Assembly: GCA_017530365.1 (NCBI GenBank)
Contig: JAFXMK010000038.1
Coordinates: forward strand, 1 to 45,447
DNA from: Bacteroidales bacterium
Lineage (GTDB): Bacteria; Bacteroidota; Bacteroidia; Bacteroidales; F082
DNA length: 45,447 nucleotides
Reading direction: 5' to 3'
Position numbers and translations under genes: made by a program. The first letter of the stretch is position 1; each line of letters starts with the position of its first letter. Below the pieces are notes generated by a model, which was not told the DNA's origin, ran no database searches, and worked only from the letters and a program-made list of their open reading frames with translations. Of this stretch, positions 24,851-32,034 are shown in pieces.

Positions 24851-26833
24851 ATGTCACAATTTACAGATTTTGGATTGAACTCCGCTCTGTTGAAGGCTAT
24901 TGGGGAGCTGGGGTTCGAGAATCCTATGCCAATACAGGAACAAGCGATTCCTGTGTTGCTGGCGCAAGACGTTGACTTCGTAGGTCTTGCCCAGACGGGT
25001 ACTGGAAAGACAGCCGCTTTCGGACTGCCGTTGCTCCAGAAGATTGACGCCTCACAGCGCTGTGTCCAAGCGCTGATCCTCTGTCCTACACGTGAGCTCT
25101 GCATGCAGATCACCAAGGACCTACGCAACTATGCGAAGTACATCCCCGAAATCCTCATTGTGCCGGTCTATGGCGGCGCCAGCATCGAGCTGCAGTTTAA
25201 AGACCTCGCCAAGAAGCCACAGATCATCGTGGCTACGCCTGGCCGTCTGCGCGACATGATTCGCCGCAACAAGGTGGATTTCAGCAACGTCAAGACCATG
25301 ATCCTCGACGAGGCCGATGAGATGCTCAACATGGGCTTTCAGGAAGAAGTCGATGACATCCTCGAGTACATGCCCAAGGAACGCAGCACCATGCTCTTCT
25401 CGGCTACCATGCCGAAAGAGGTGGAGGCTATCCTCAACAAGTACATGACTGATCCTGTGAAGGTGGCCGTGGGCGAACGCAACTCGGGTACCGCCAACGT
25501 GGATCACAAGTACTACATGATGGCCGCCAAGGACCGCTATTCGGTGCTGAAGCGCATCATCGACTACACGCCCTCCATCTATGGCATCATCTTCTGCCGT
25601 ACCAAGCTGGAGACCCAGGAGATCGCCGACAGCCTCATCCAGGACGGCTACAACGCCGCCGCCCTTCATGGAGACCTCTCGCAGGCAATGCGCGACAACG
25701 TAATGGATCACTTCCGCAAACGCTCCCTGCAATTGCTGGTGGCTACTGACGTGGCCGCCCGTGGCATCGACGTCAAAGAATTGACCCATATCATCAACTA
25801 CAACCTGCCCGACGACATCGAGACCTATGTGCACCGAAGCGGCCGTACAGGTCGTGCCGACAAACGCGGCATCTGCATCAGCCTGGTGCACCTCCGCGAG
25901 AAGCATAAAGTCAAACAGATCGAGAAGATCGTGGGTCGCCCCATCGAGAGGGCAATGATCCCCACGGGTAAGGAAGTTTGTGAGAAACAGCTTTTCAACC
26001 ATATCGACCGCATCGAGCATGTCGATATCAACCGTGAGGACATCGACGACTACTTGCCCGTTATCTTCAAGAAGCTGGAATGGATGTCGCGCGAGGAACT
26101 CATCACCCGCATGGTGGCTTTGAACTTCAACCGTTTCCTCGACTATTACAAGGATGCTGTTGACCTCAATGTCGATGAAAAGGACGCCAACAAAGACAAG
26201 AAAGAACGCAAGAAAGAGCGCGACCGTATGGACGAGACCATGAAGCGTCTCTATTTCGGCATGGGTAAGAACGACCATATCCTGCCGCAAAAGATCATCG
26301 GCAAGATCAATGACGTGACCCATACCAAGAATATCCCGATTGGCCGTATCGACCTCTTTGGCGACTATTCTTACGTAGATGTCGAAGAGAGCTTCGTTCC
26401 GATGATTCTGGAGTGCTTCTCCGACCCGCGTAAGAACCCCAAAGGCATCGTGGTGGAGGTAGCCAAGGAACAGCCCAAACGCGAGAAGAAAGTCCATGAG
26501 GAGAAGAAAGAAGGCGGCGAGAAGAAAGAGCGTCGTGAGAAGAAAGAACGTCACGACGACGAAAAGCCTAAATATAAGTCGGAACGCTCCCGCGACGGAC
26601 ACGAGTGGCTTGACCCTGACTGGCGCGAACATTTAGACAACATCGATGTGTTCGTTGACGATGACGATGTCCGTCCTTCCCGCAAGAAACGCAACGAAGA
26701 ACGTGGCTTTGGTGGCAAGAAAGAATCCCGTTCTGGGAATCCACGCTCAAACCGTGGTCGCCGTGGTGCTGCCCGCAACGAAGAGCCGTCATACTATTCT
26801 CCGAAGCGCCGTGGTGGGAAGAGGAGAGGTTAA
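24851..26833 (+). CDS. DEAD-box RNA helicase
   Basis: ATP-dependent RNA helicase, 660 residues, probably acting in ribosome assembly or cold-adapted RNA remodelling. The Q motif starts at FTDFGLNSALLKAIGELGFENPMPIQEQAIP. Motif I is AQTGTGKTAAFGL, motif II DEADEML, motif III SATMP, motif VI HRSGRTGRADKRG. A CsdA/DbpA-like RNA-binding domain (about 440-540) includes KNIPIGRIDLFGDYSYVDVEESF. A long basic, low-complexity tail (about 545-660) rich in Lys, Arg and Glu follows, ending SYYSPKRRGGKRRG. The stop codon TAA lies in the first heptamer of the array that leads into menA. Confidence 0.94.
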   Translation: MSQFTDFGLNSALLKAIGELGFENPMPIQEQAIPVLLAQDVDFVGLAQTGTGKTAAFGLPLLQKIDASQRCVQALILCPTRELCMQITKDLRNYAKYIPEILIVPVYGGASIELQFKDLAKKPQIIVATPGRLRDMIRRNKVDFSNVKTMILDEADEMLNMGFQEEVDDILEYMPKERSTMLFSATMPKEVEAILNKYMTDPVKVAVGERNSGTANVDHKYYMMAAKDRYSVLKRIIDYTPSIYGIIFCRTKLETQEIADSLIQDGYNAAALHGDLSQAMRDNVMDHFRKRSLQLLVATDVAARGIDVKELTHIINYNLPDDIETYVHRSGRTGRADKRGICISLVHLREKHKVKQIEKIVGRPIERAMIPTGKEVCEKQLFNHIDRIEHVDINREDIDDYLPVIFKKLEWMSREELITRMVALNFNRFLDYYKDAVDLNVDEKDANKDKKERKKERDRMDETMKRLYFGMGKNDHILPQKIIGKINDVTHTKNIPIGRIDLFGDYSYVDVEESFVPMILECFSDPRKNPKGIVVEVAKEQPKREKKVHEEKKEGGEKKERREKKERHDDEKPKYKSERSRDGHEWLDPDWREHLDNIDVFVDDDDVRPSRKKRNEERGFGGKKESRSGNPRSNRGRRGAARNEEPSYYSPKRRGGKRRG

Positions 26834-26890
26834 AGGTTATAGGTTAGAGGTTATAGGTTAAAGGTGAGAGGTGAGAGGTGAGAGGTTTGC
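26828..26890 (+). repeat. Heptamer array joining the helicase stop to the menA start
   Basis: Eight tandem 7-bp units: ggttaaa, ggttata, ggttaga, ggttata, ggttaaa, then ggtgaga three times, followed by a decayed ggtttgc. The first unit carries the helicase stop TAA and the seventh carries the GTG start of menA, so the array is the entire intergenic region. Each ggtgaga unit is purine-rich and could serve as a ribosome-binding site. Confidence 0.9.
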
Positions 26891-27785
26891 TTGGCTCCGT
26901 GCGGCTCGTCCGAGGACGGTGCTGCTTTCGCTGTCAGGGGTAATGATGGGCGGCTTTTTGGCCGCTGCGACAGGCTTTTTCTATCCTGTTACAGCAGCGT
27001 TATGCGTCTTGACTGCCATCCTGCTTCAAATCCTCTCGAACCTTGCCAACGACTACGGTGACTATAAGAAAGGCATTGACAACGCCCACCGCACGGGTCC
27101 TCAGCGCACCCTTCAAAGTGGTGCCTTAACCGAGCAGCAGATGTGGAGGGGAATCGTTGTTGTTGCCTTCATTACGCTGCTTTCGGGAGGTGCGCTGCTG
27201 TTGTTGGCGTGGTTCCATCTCAGCTGGAAGGAACTCATTGTGTTTGGCGTCTTGGGCCTAGCGGCCGTTGCAGCCGCTTTGTGCTATACCTTGGGCAAAC
27301 ACGCCTACGGCTATCGGGGCCTCGGCGACTTGTTCTGTTTCATCTTTTTCGGCTGGGTGGCCGTGGCCGGCACCTTTTACTTGGCGGCCAACCGATTCGA
27401 TCTTTTGGTGTTGTTGCCCGCCACTGCAATCGGTTTTCTCTCTGTCGCCGTGCTGAACATCAACAACATGCGCGACTGCGAAAACGACAAGGCTCATGGC
27501 AAGAACACCTTGGTGGTGAAGATGGGATTAAAAAGGGCTTTCGTTTATCACGTCTTTTTGATCGTTGGAGCCTTTGTCAGCCTCACGGTCTTTCTTTGGT
27601 TGAAGCACGTTCCATGGTATGCATACGCTTTTTGGCTGTTGTTCCCTTTGTTTTTCATGGATCTGATGACCATCCGTAAGACACTGGAGACAGGCGTTCC
27701 CGACAAGTTGCTCCCCAAGCAGGTGGTACAGACGTTTCTGCTGACGGTAGTTTTCGGGGTGCTGCTTATCTTGACGGCGAATTGA
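26871..27785 (+). CDS. menA: 1,4-dihydroxy-2-naphthoate polyprenyltransferase
   Basis: Integral membrane enzyme that attaches a polyprenyl chain to dihydroxynaphthoate in menaquinone synthesis. The 304-residue protein has about nine hydrophobic helices and the UbiA-family metal-diphosphate motif NLANDYGDYKKGID with GPQRTLQSGAL, and a second Asp-rich site NINNMRDCENDKAHGKNTL. The only start before the conserved AARPRT segment is the GTG at 26871, inside the heptamer array, so residues 1-5 (MRGER) are array-encoded. The frame upstream is closed by a TGA at 26865. No other men gene is adjacent. Confidence 0.93.
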   Translation: MRGERFAWLRAARPRTVLLSLSGVMMGGFLAAATGFFYPVTAALCVLTAILLQILSNLANDYGDYKKGIDNAHRTGPQRTLQSGALTEQQMWRGIVVVAFITLLSGGALLLLAWFHLSWKELIVFGVLGLAAVAAALCYTLGKHAYGYRGLGDLFCFIFFGWVAVAGTFYLAANRFDLLVLLPATAIGFLSVAVLNINNMRDCENDKAHGKNTLVVKMGLKRAFVYHVFLIVGAFVSLTVFLWLKHVPWYAYAFWLLFPLFFMDLMTIRKTLETGVPDKLLPKQVVQTFLLTVVFGVLLILTAN

Positions 27786-27833
27786 TTATGAACGGCGAAT
27801 TTTACGAATTTTACGAACTTACTAATCAACAAA

Positions 27834-27861
27834 AAAGGACACCAATCACTTGATGTCCTTT
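27834..27861 (-). terminator. Terminator after tRNA-Pro
   Basis: Near-perfect 11-bp stem (aaaggacacca / tgatgtccttt) with a 6-base loop. On the minus strand it is followed by TTTTTTG. It lies just past the 3' end of the tRNA. Confidence 0.8.
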
Positions 27862-27867
27862 GAATCG

Positions 27868-27941
27868 TCGGAGCGGCCCGACTCGAACGGGCGACCGCTT
27901 GCACCCCATGCAAGAATGCTAGCCAACTGCACCACGCCCCG
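27868..27941 (-). tRNA. tRNA-Pro (anticodon GGG)
   Basis: 74-base cloverleaf on the minus strand. The acceptor stem CGGGGCG pairs with CGCTCCG (one G-T pair). The D-arm is GTGC/GCAT. The anticodon stem CTTGC/GCAAG is perfect with loop ATGGGGT, giving anticodon GGG. The T-arm is GCCCG TTCGAGT CGGGC, with discriminator A. The C1-G72 start pair is typical of bacterial tRNA-Pro. The CCA end is not encoded. A TATCTTTG box at 27958-27965 is the likely promoter and a terminator follows. Confidence 0.93.
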
Positions 27942-27957
27942 ATTGCTTTTGCGGCTG

Positions 27958-27965
27958 CAAAGATA
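27958..27965 (-). promoter_or_regulatory. Promoter -7 box of tRNA-Pro
   Basis: Minus-strand TATCTTTG, 16 bp before the tRNA 5' end. Confidence 0.6.
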
Positions 27966-28008
27966 AAAAGGTTTTTTGAATTGTGACCCACTTTGAGCAA
28001 AAAAATGT

Positions 28009-28016
28009 TATCTTTG
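28009..28016 (+). promoter_or_regulatory. Promoter -7 box of trxB
   Basis: TATCTTTG followed by CTTC, 49 bp before the trxB ATG. It is divergent from the tRNA promoter 43 bp away. Confidence 0.65.
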
Positions 28017-28065
28017 CTTCATAATTGATTCTAACTTCTTTCTTTAACTCTAAATTCTAAAAATA

Positions 28066-29007
28066 ATGGAACATATCGAATGCCTCATCATCGGCTCCGG
28101 CCCTGCCGGTTATACTGCCGCTATTTATACTTGTCGCGCCGACATCAAGACGGTTGTTTATGAAGGAATGCAGCCTGGCGGACAGCTGACACAGACCACT
28201 GAAATCGAAAATTTTCCAGGCTATCCCAAGGGCATCAACGGTCCCGATATGATGGAAGACATCCGCCAACAGGCCTTGCGCTTCGGTGCAGAGATCCGTG
28301 AGGGCGAAGTCACTGCCATCGATGTCTCACAACGTCCTTTCAAGGTGACGACGGAATATGACGGCGAGTTGCTGGCCGACAGCATTATCGTCTCTACGGG
28401 TGCCTCAGCGCGTTACCTCGGACTCCCCACCGAAGAGGAGTTCAAGGGTGGCGGCGTCTCGGCTTGTGCTACCTGCGACGGTTTCTTCTATAAAGGAAAA
28501 GACGTGGCCGTGGTAGGCGGTGGCGACACCGCATGCGAGGATGCCACCTATCTTGCCAAGCTCTGCAATAAGGTCTATCTCATCGTCCGTCGCGACGTGT
28601 TGCGCGCCTCCAAGGCCATGCAACACCGTGTGCTGAATACGCCTAATATCGAGGTGCTGTGGAAACACCAAACCAAGGAACTCTTCGGCGAGCAACAAGG
28701 CTTCATGAAGAAACTGAAAGGTGCTGTCTTGTATCACAGCGACACCAAAGAGGAGCGCACTATCTATGTCGATGGCTTTTTCGAAGCGATCGGCCACACG
28801 CCCAACACCGAGCCTTTCAAAGGCATCCTCGACATGGATGAGGAAGGTTACATCATCACCAAGCCGAAATCCACCGCCACCAACGTGGAAGGCATCTTCG
28901 CTTGCGGCGACTGCCAGGACCGCATCTACCGTCAAGCCATCGTGGCTGCTGGAACGGGTGCCATGGCTGGCATCGAGGTGGAGAGATTCCTAATCGCTAA
29001 CAAATAG
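28066..29007 (+). CDS. trxB: Thioredoxin reductase
   Basis: FAD- and NADPH-dependent enzyme that reduces thioredoxin in the cytoplasm. The length of 313 residues is typical of the low-molecular-weight form. The FAD-binding motif IIGSGPAGYTAAIYTCRA is at residues 8-25, the redox-active pair CATC is at 134-137, and the NADPH-binding motif VVGGGDTACEDATYLAKL follows. FACGDCQDRIYRQAIVAAGTGAMAGIEVERF is the C-terminal FAD site. Its stop codon TAG provides the first base of the inverted-repeat-bounded element described next. Confidence 0.97.
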   Translation: MEHIECLIIGSGPAGYTAAIYTCRADIKTVVYEGMQPGGQLTQTTEIENFPGYPKGINGPDMMEDIRQQALRFGAEIREGEVTAIDVSQRPFKVTTEYDGELLADSIIVSTGASARYLGLPTEEEFKGGGVSACATCDGFFYKGKDVAVVGGGDTACEDATYLAKLCNKVYLIVRRDVLRASKAMQHRVLNTPNIEVLWKHQTKELFGEQQGFMKKLKGAVLYHSDTKEERTIYVDGFFEAIGHTPNTEPFKGILDMDEEGYIITKPKSTATNVEGIFACGDCQDRIYRQAIVAAGTGAMAGIEVERFLIANK

Positions 29008-29384
29008 ACCTCACCCCCTGACCCCCTCTCCAGCTGGAGAGGGGGGATTGAGTTAAGATTTGAGGTATGGGCGAGTTTGACAAATCCTATAGTGTGGTTC
29101 GGAACCAAATAATTAATCCGGATAAACTTGAGTTAGCTAGAGATTTTCGTAAGAATCCAACAGAGGAGGAGAATATGATGAATATCGCACTTCCGTGTTT
29201 GAATCAAGAGGTATTAGAACCTATAGGTTGAGAAACGATTATTGCGATAAACAACATCTTGAAGAATTAATAGAAATGATAATAAATGACCATCACTAGC
29301 CCATCTCCCCCTCTCCACTATGGAAAGGAAGTCGGTTTTTCGGCTCCCCCTCTCCATTTGGAGAGGGGGTCGGGGGGTGAGGTC
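29007..29384. mobile_element. 378-bp element with 25-bp inverted ends around a DUF559 remnant
   Basis: The left end (29007-29031) and right end (29360-29384, reverse complement) share 24 of 25 bases; both start gacctcaccccc and end gaccccctctcc. Each end also forms its own small palindrome with the next bases (ccccctctcc, a 4-base loop, ggagaggggg). Inside lie a gutted DUF559 gene and a second partial palindrome (29305-29330). No clear target-site duplication is visible. The end sequence is related to the repeat at 16637. Mobility is inferred from the architecture. Apart from the remnant I see nothing else coding in this 387-bp gap. Confidence 0.6.
29067..29299 (+). pseudogene. Internally deleted DUF559 (Vsr-like nuclease) gene
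   Basis: The N-terminal part in one frame (29067 onward) reads NQIINPDKLELARDFRKNPTEEENMM, the usual DUF559 opening (LARxLRKNxTxAE). The frame then runs to a stop at 29229. In another frame from 29180 the sequence continues YRTSVFESRGIRTYRLRNDY, then HLEELIEMII and a stop at 29297-29299. That is the usual DUF559 ending (LxxxGxxVxRFxNxxV). The central 50 or so residues, which hold the PD-(D/E)XK active site, are missing. An internal deletion explains both frames, and the product cannot be an active nuclease. Confidence 0.72.
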
Positions 29385-29394
29385 TAGACCCGAA

Positions 29395-30342
29395 ATGGAA
29401 CTAACCACCCCAATCAATATCACCCCTATTTCCCCAACCATCTCTTATGGCGACGGCTTGCTCTTTCTTGGCTCCTGCTTCGCCGACGAGGTGGGTGGGA
29501 TCTGTCGTGGCCTTGGCTTCAATGCCCAGGTAAATCCCTTCGGGACGCTCTATAACCCTTGCAGCGTGGCGAATTCGCTCTATCGTCTGAAAAGCGGCCA
29601 GCCTTTTTGCCATGAGGAAGTTGTCAAAGTGGGGGAGGACTACTACTGCACTTTCAGTCATAACACTGATTTCTGGTGCCCTTCCGAAGAAGCCGTTCTC
29701 GAAAAAGTAAATCAACATCTCGTCGAAGCTCATGCCCATTTCCTTCAATCGAAGTGGGTTGTGATCAGCTTGGGCACTTCTTGGGCTTTCCGTGAGAAGA
29801 TGACGGGTCAGGTGGTCTCCAACTGCCATAAGCTTCCTGCCAGCCGATTCGCAAGGACATTTCTTAGTATGGAGCAGTCAGTCGAGATCCTCTCAAACAT
29901 GCTGCGATCGATTCCCGACAAGCAGTTCATCTTTACCGTCTCGCCTTTGCGCCATCTGAAGGACGGTCTCCACGAAAACCAGCTGAGCAAAGCGGCTTTG
30001 CTCTTGGCGGTGGATCAAGTCTGCAAGGATTTTGACAACGCCCACTATTTTCCCGCCTACGAAATCCTTCTTGACGAGCTTCGCGACTATCGTTTCTATA
30101 AAGAGGACATGGTGCATCCCACCGACCAAGCGGTAAGATACATCTTCGAAAAATTCGTTCAATTCGCCGTTAATCCTTCTGAATATCCAGCAATGGCCGC
30201 CGCTGAAGAAGTAAAAAAGATGCTCCAGCACAAGCCGCTCTTCCCCGATAGTGATGCCTATCGCAAGTTTGAGCAGCAACGGGATCAGAAAACCTCTGAA
30301 ATAAAACAAAAATTTTCCAATATTATATTAGAAAATCTATAG
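29395..30342 (+). CDS. GSCFA domain protein
   Basis: 315-residue protein of the GSCFA family, an SGNH-hydrolase-like group common in Bacteroidota. I choose the ATG at 29395 (MELTTPINITPISPTISYG), because a longer reading would start within the repeat element. The name-giving motif is present as FLGSCFADEVG (about residues 26-36), with FNAQVNPFGTLYNP, then VVISLGTSWAFR and FTVSPLRHLKDGLHENQ, and the catalytic-type pair in DMVHPTDQAVRYIFEKF near the C-terminus. No signal peptide. Substrate unknown; the family may act on esters or acylated polymers. Confidence 0.87.
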   Translation: MELTTPINITPISPTISYGDGLLFLGSCFADEVGGICRGLGFNAQVNPFGTLYNPCSVANSLYRLKSGQPFCHEEVVKVGEDYYCTFSHNTDFWCPSEEAVLEKVNQHLVEAHAHFLQSKWVVISLGTSWAFREKMTGQVVSNCHKLPASRFARTFLSMEQSVEILSNMLRSIPDKQFIFTVSPLRHLKDGLHENQLSKAALLLAVDQVCKDFDNAHYFPAYEILLDELRDYRFYKEDMVHPTDQAVRYIFEKFVQFAVNPSEYPAMAAAEEVKKMLQHKPLFPDSDAYRKFEQQRDQKTSEIKQKFSNIILENL

Positions 30343-30350
30343 AAATGTAG

Positions 30351-30358
30351 TATTTTTG
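30351..30358 (+). promoter_or_regulatory. Promoter -7 box of the hairpin-led gene
   Basis: TATTTTTG fits TAnnTTTG and is followed by CCTCTG. It lies 46 bp before a terminator-like hairpin and 102 bp before the ATG at 30460. Confidence 0.6.
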
Positions 30359-30403
30359 CCTCTGAGATACAGTGAATGTCGGGTAATCCGAAACGAATAA
30401 AAG

Positions 30404-30447
30404 ACCCGCCAAGCGAACCATTAGTGTTGCTGGCGGGTTTTATTTTT
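30404..30447 (+). terminator. Terminator-like hairpin in a 5' leader
   Basis: acccgcca (30404-30411) pairs perfectly with tggcgggt (30431-30438), partly extended by agcgaac/gtgttgc, and is followed by TTTATTTTT. It lies between a -7 box and the ATG at 30460 of the next gene, so it could be an attenuator, or the end of a ~90-base small RNA. Confidence 0.7.
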
Positions 30448-30459
30448 AATAACTGTATT

Positions 30460-31002
30460 ATGGAAAACGAAAGAATAGTTACAATTGTATCAGCACCGAA
30501 AGAACATGGTTTCAAGAATTTCGCTGAAGCACGCAAATGGGCTAAGAAACATATTGTCGGTAGTGTTCAACAACCTGAAATTGGCGAAGTGAATATATCG
30601 AGAACGGCTATCGAAAAATACTTAAGTCAAAAAGCGGTCGAAAAAAGTGACAATAAGGGTGTCCACTTATCGGCATTGCGTGTGTTTCCCAAAATAATCG
30701 AAGAATCCATTGTTGGCAAGATACACGTCGACAGGAATGGTAATGAGAATCTAAAAGATATTGTAAGACTTTATGGAGCCATCGAAATTTGCGGTATTTT
30801 TTATCGTGTGAAAACTACGGTAAAGCCTTACACCAATGCGAATGAGAGAACTAAAGCTTATAGCTACGAGGTAAAAGAAATAGAGCTGTTAGATGGGACA
30901 CCTGGAGACGATCACAACAACCCTCTCCCCCGAACATCTAACAACTCTATAACTGTTGCAAAGTTATTACAAATTTCTGAATTCGACAATAATAATGACT
31001 AA
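30460..31002 (+). CDS. Small protein, possibly phage-polyvalent (LPD/PBECR-like)
   Basis: 180 residues; I choose the ATG at 30460 (MENERIVTIVSAPKEHGFKNF) over an upstream one that would translate the terminator hairpin. The body has the pattern of domains found in large polyvalent phage proteins and stand-alone relatives in Bacteroidota: VNISRTAIEKYLSQKAVEKS, then HLSALRVFPKIIEESI, and DIVRLYGAIEICGIFYRVKTTVKPY with EVKEIELLDG. The C-terminal tail is polar. Nuclease/toxin domains of the PBECR type are the nearest thing I recognise; the match is by pattern only. No antitoxin gene is obvious next to it. It lies between housekeeping genes, consistent with an acquired gene. Confidence 0.6.
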   Translation: MENERIVTIVSAPKEHGFKNFAEARKWAKKHIVGSVQQPEIGEVNISRTAIEKYLSQKAVEKSDNKGVHLSALRVFPKIIEESIVGKIHVDRNGNENLKDIVRLYGAIEICGIFYRVKTTVKPYTNANERTKAYSYEVKEIELLDGTPGDDHNNPLPRTSNNSITVAKLLQISEFDNNND

Positions 31003-31008
31003 AAAATT

Positions 31009-32034
31009 TTAATCCTTCTCAAAAACCTCAGTATAATCTTTTCCTTCGGGCGTTTCAAGAAGGTCTTCCTCAGAAACGACAGTGAAAACGTAAACAAGCT
31101 CCCTTTCATTCTTGGCCTCTCTGATGTATTGCCGCTTCAACTTCGGCTTCACTTCTGATAAACCAAGAACTTTTGACATCTTTCGCTTGAGTGTTTTCTC
31201 CGGAGTGTCGCCGAACGCCACATGCCACCAGTAACGCTTCGTAATCTCACCTTTGCCATTCACAACATGCAGATGAGCGACAGGATGTAGCATCTTGTTA
31301 CCACCATGCAATTCCATGTACAACGCTCGCCCCACGATGTTGCCGCGTTCATTGACGATAGGCAGGAATTGCATGGGATTCACTTCAGGTTCAAATTGGT
31401 GCGTTTCTTCGACATGGCTAGACAAAACAATCTCGTCGTTGTGTTCGCAACCCGAAGGCTCTTCGGTCAAAGGGGGAAAATCCATTATTGACGAATGTGG
31501 GTCGCTTCGGTCGTTCCTCCCTCGCAATGACGAGGACAAGGGCCTGTCAACTGCCATCTGTGTCAGTTCCATCGGTTCATACGAAACTACCTCAACAATG
31601 ATCCTTTCGGCGCCCTTCAATTCGATGACGTCCCCAGCCTTCTTTCCCGTCATGGCCTTGGCCAAGGGAGAGACGAACGAGAGCAGTCCTTTCGAAATAT
31701 CGGCTTCATCCACTCCTACAATCCTAACCACGCGCCCGTTGTAGCGCACCCAGGCTCCAAAGCTAACCGTTTCTTTGTTGGCCTTGGAAAGATCGACCTC
31801 AACTGCGCTATTGATACGACTAATGAGCAACTTCATCTTTGCTTCGATGAAGTTGCTCATGATGTAGTTGTCGCCAGCTTTGGCGTGTTCTGCCTCGAGT
31901 TTTTTCAGCTCTTCGTTGAGTGCTGCAAGCCCTTCCTTGGTGACATAATTAGGCACACCCTCAGGTAGGTAGGCCCTCAGCGGCACCCTTGGAATCTCTT
32001 CCTGATCACCTTCTTTTGTGAAAGCCCTACTCAT
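31009..32034 (-). CDS. GreA/GreB-family protein fused to a degenerate Nudix domain
   Basis: 341 residues, three parts. N-terminal about 1-160: GreA/GreB-like, with a shortened coiled coil (YVTKEGLAALNEELKKLEAEH) and the C-terminal FKBP-like domain (VSFGAWVRYNGRVVRIVGVDEADI, then KKAGDVIELKG). The acidic coiled-coil tip used to cut stalled transcripts appears reduced. Residues about 175-190 (SSLRGRNDRSDPHSS) are a translated dispersed repeat. The C-terminal part (about 225-330) resembles IDI/YfcD-like Nudix proteins (HPVAHLHVVNGKGEITKRYWWH), but the Nudix box reads FGDTPEKTLKRKMSKVLGL without the catalytic Glu residues. The start overlaps the dpp7 stop by 8 bp. Confidence 0.78.
   Translation of the reverse strand: MSRAFTKEGDQEEIPRVPLRAYLPEGVPNYVTKEGLAALNEELKKLEAEHAKAGDNYIMSNFIEAKMKLLISRINSAVEVDLSKANKETVSFGAWVRYNGRVVRIVGVDEADISKGLLSFVSPLAKAMTGKKAGDVIELKGAERIIVEVVSYEPMELTQMAVDRPLSSSLRGRNDRSDPHSSIMDFPPLTEEPSGCEHNDEIVLSSHVEETHQFEPEVNPMQFLPIVNERGNIVGRALYMELHGGNKMLHPVAHLHVVNGKGEITKRYWWHVAFGDTPEKTLKRKMSKVLGLSEVKPKLKRQYIREAKNERELVYVFTVVSEEDLLETPEGKDYTEVFEKD
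31497..31540 (-). repeat. Dispersed GTCATTGCGAG repeat inside a coding region
   Basis: On the minus strand it reads cgtcattgcgagg followed by gaacgaccgaagcgaccca, matching the copy at 1714-1755 at the core. It is translated in frame as the linker of the GreA-Nudix fusion. Confidence 0.7.

Noticed and set aside
25121-26632. A 503-codon open frame antisense to the helicase gene
   Set aside because: It mirrors the codon pattern of the DEAD-box gene, has no domain, and the sense strand carries every helicase motif.
26828-26890. Heptamer array as a CRISPR or phase-variable frame switch
   Set aside because: Units are 7 bp with no spacers, so it is not CRISPR. The menA start lies within the array near its 3' end, so changes upstream of it would not shift the frame.
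27868-27941. Reading the tRNA as His or Met because of the bases around the anticodon (CATGGGGTG)
   Set aside because: Only the CTTGC/GCAAG stem with loop ATGGGGT keeps all five pairs. The anticodon is GGG and the C1-G72 pair fits tRNA-Pro.
29007-29384. Calling the element an insertion sequence
   Set aside because: No transposase gene and no clear target-site duplication. Only inverted ends and a nuclease remnant are visible, so it is described as a possible mobile element.
29320-29394. Upstream start of the GSCFA gene (MERKSVFRLPLSIWRG)
   Set aside because: These codons lie within the palindromic repeat element. The family N-terminus begins at 29395.
30376-30459. Upstream start for the gene at 30460 (MSGNPKRIKDPPSEP)
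   Set aside because: This reading would translate the promoter-proximal leader and the terminator-like hairpin. The ATG at 30460 gives a normal N-terminus.
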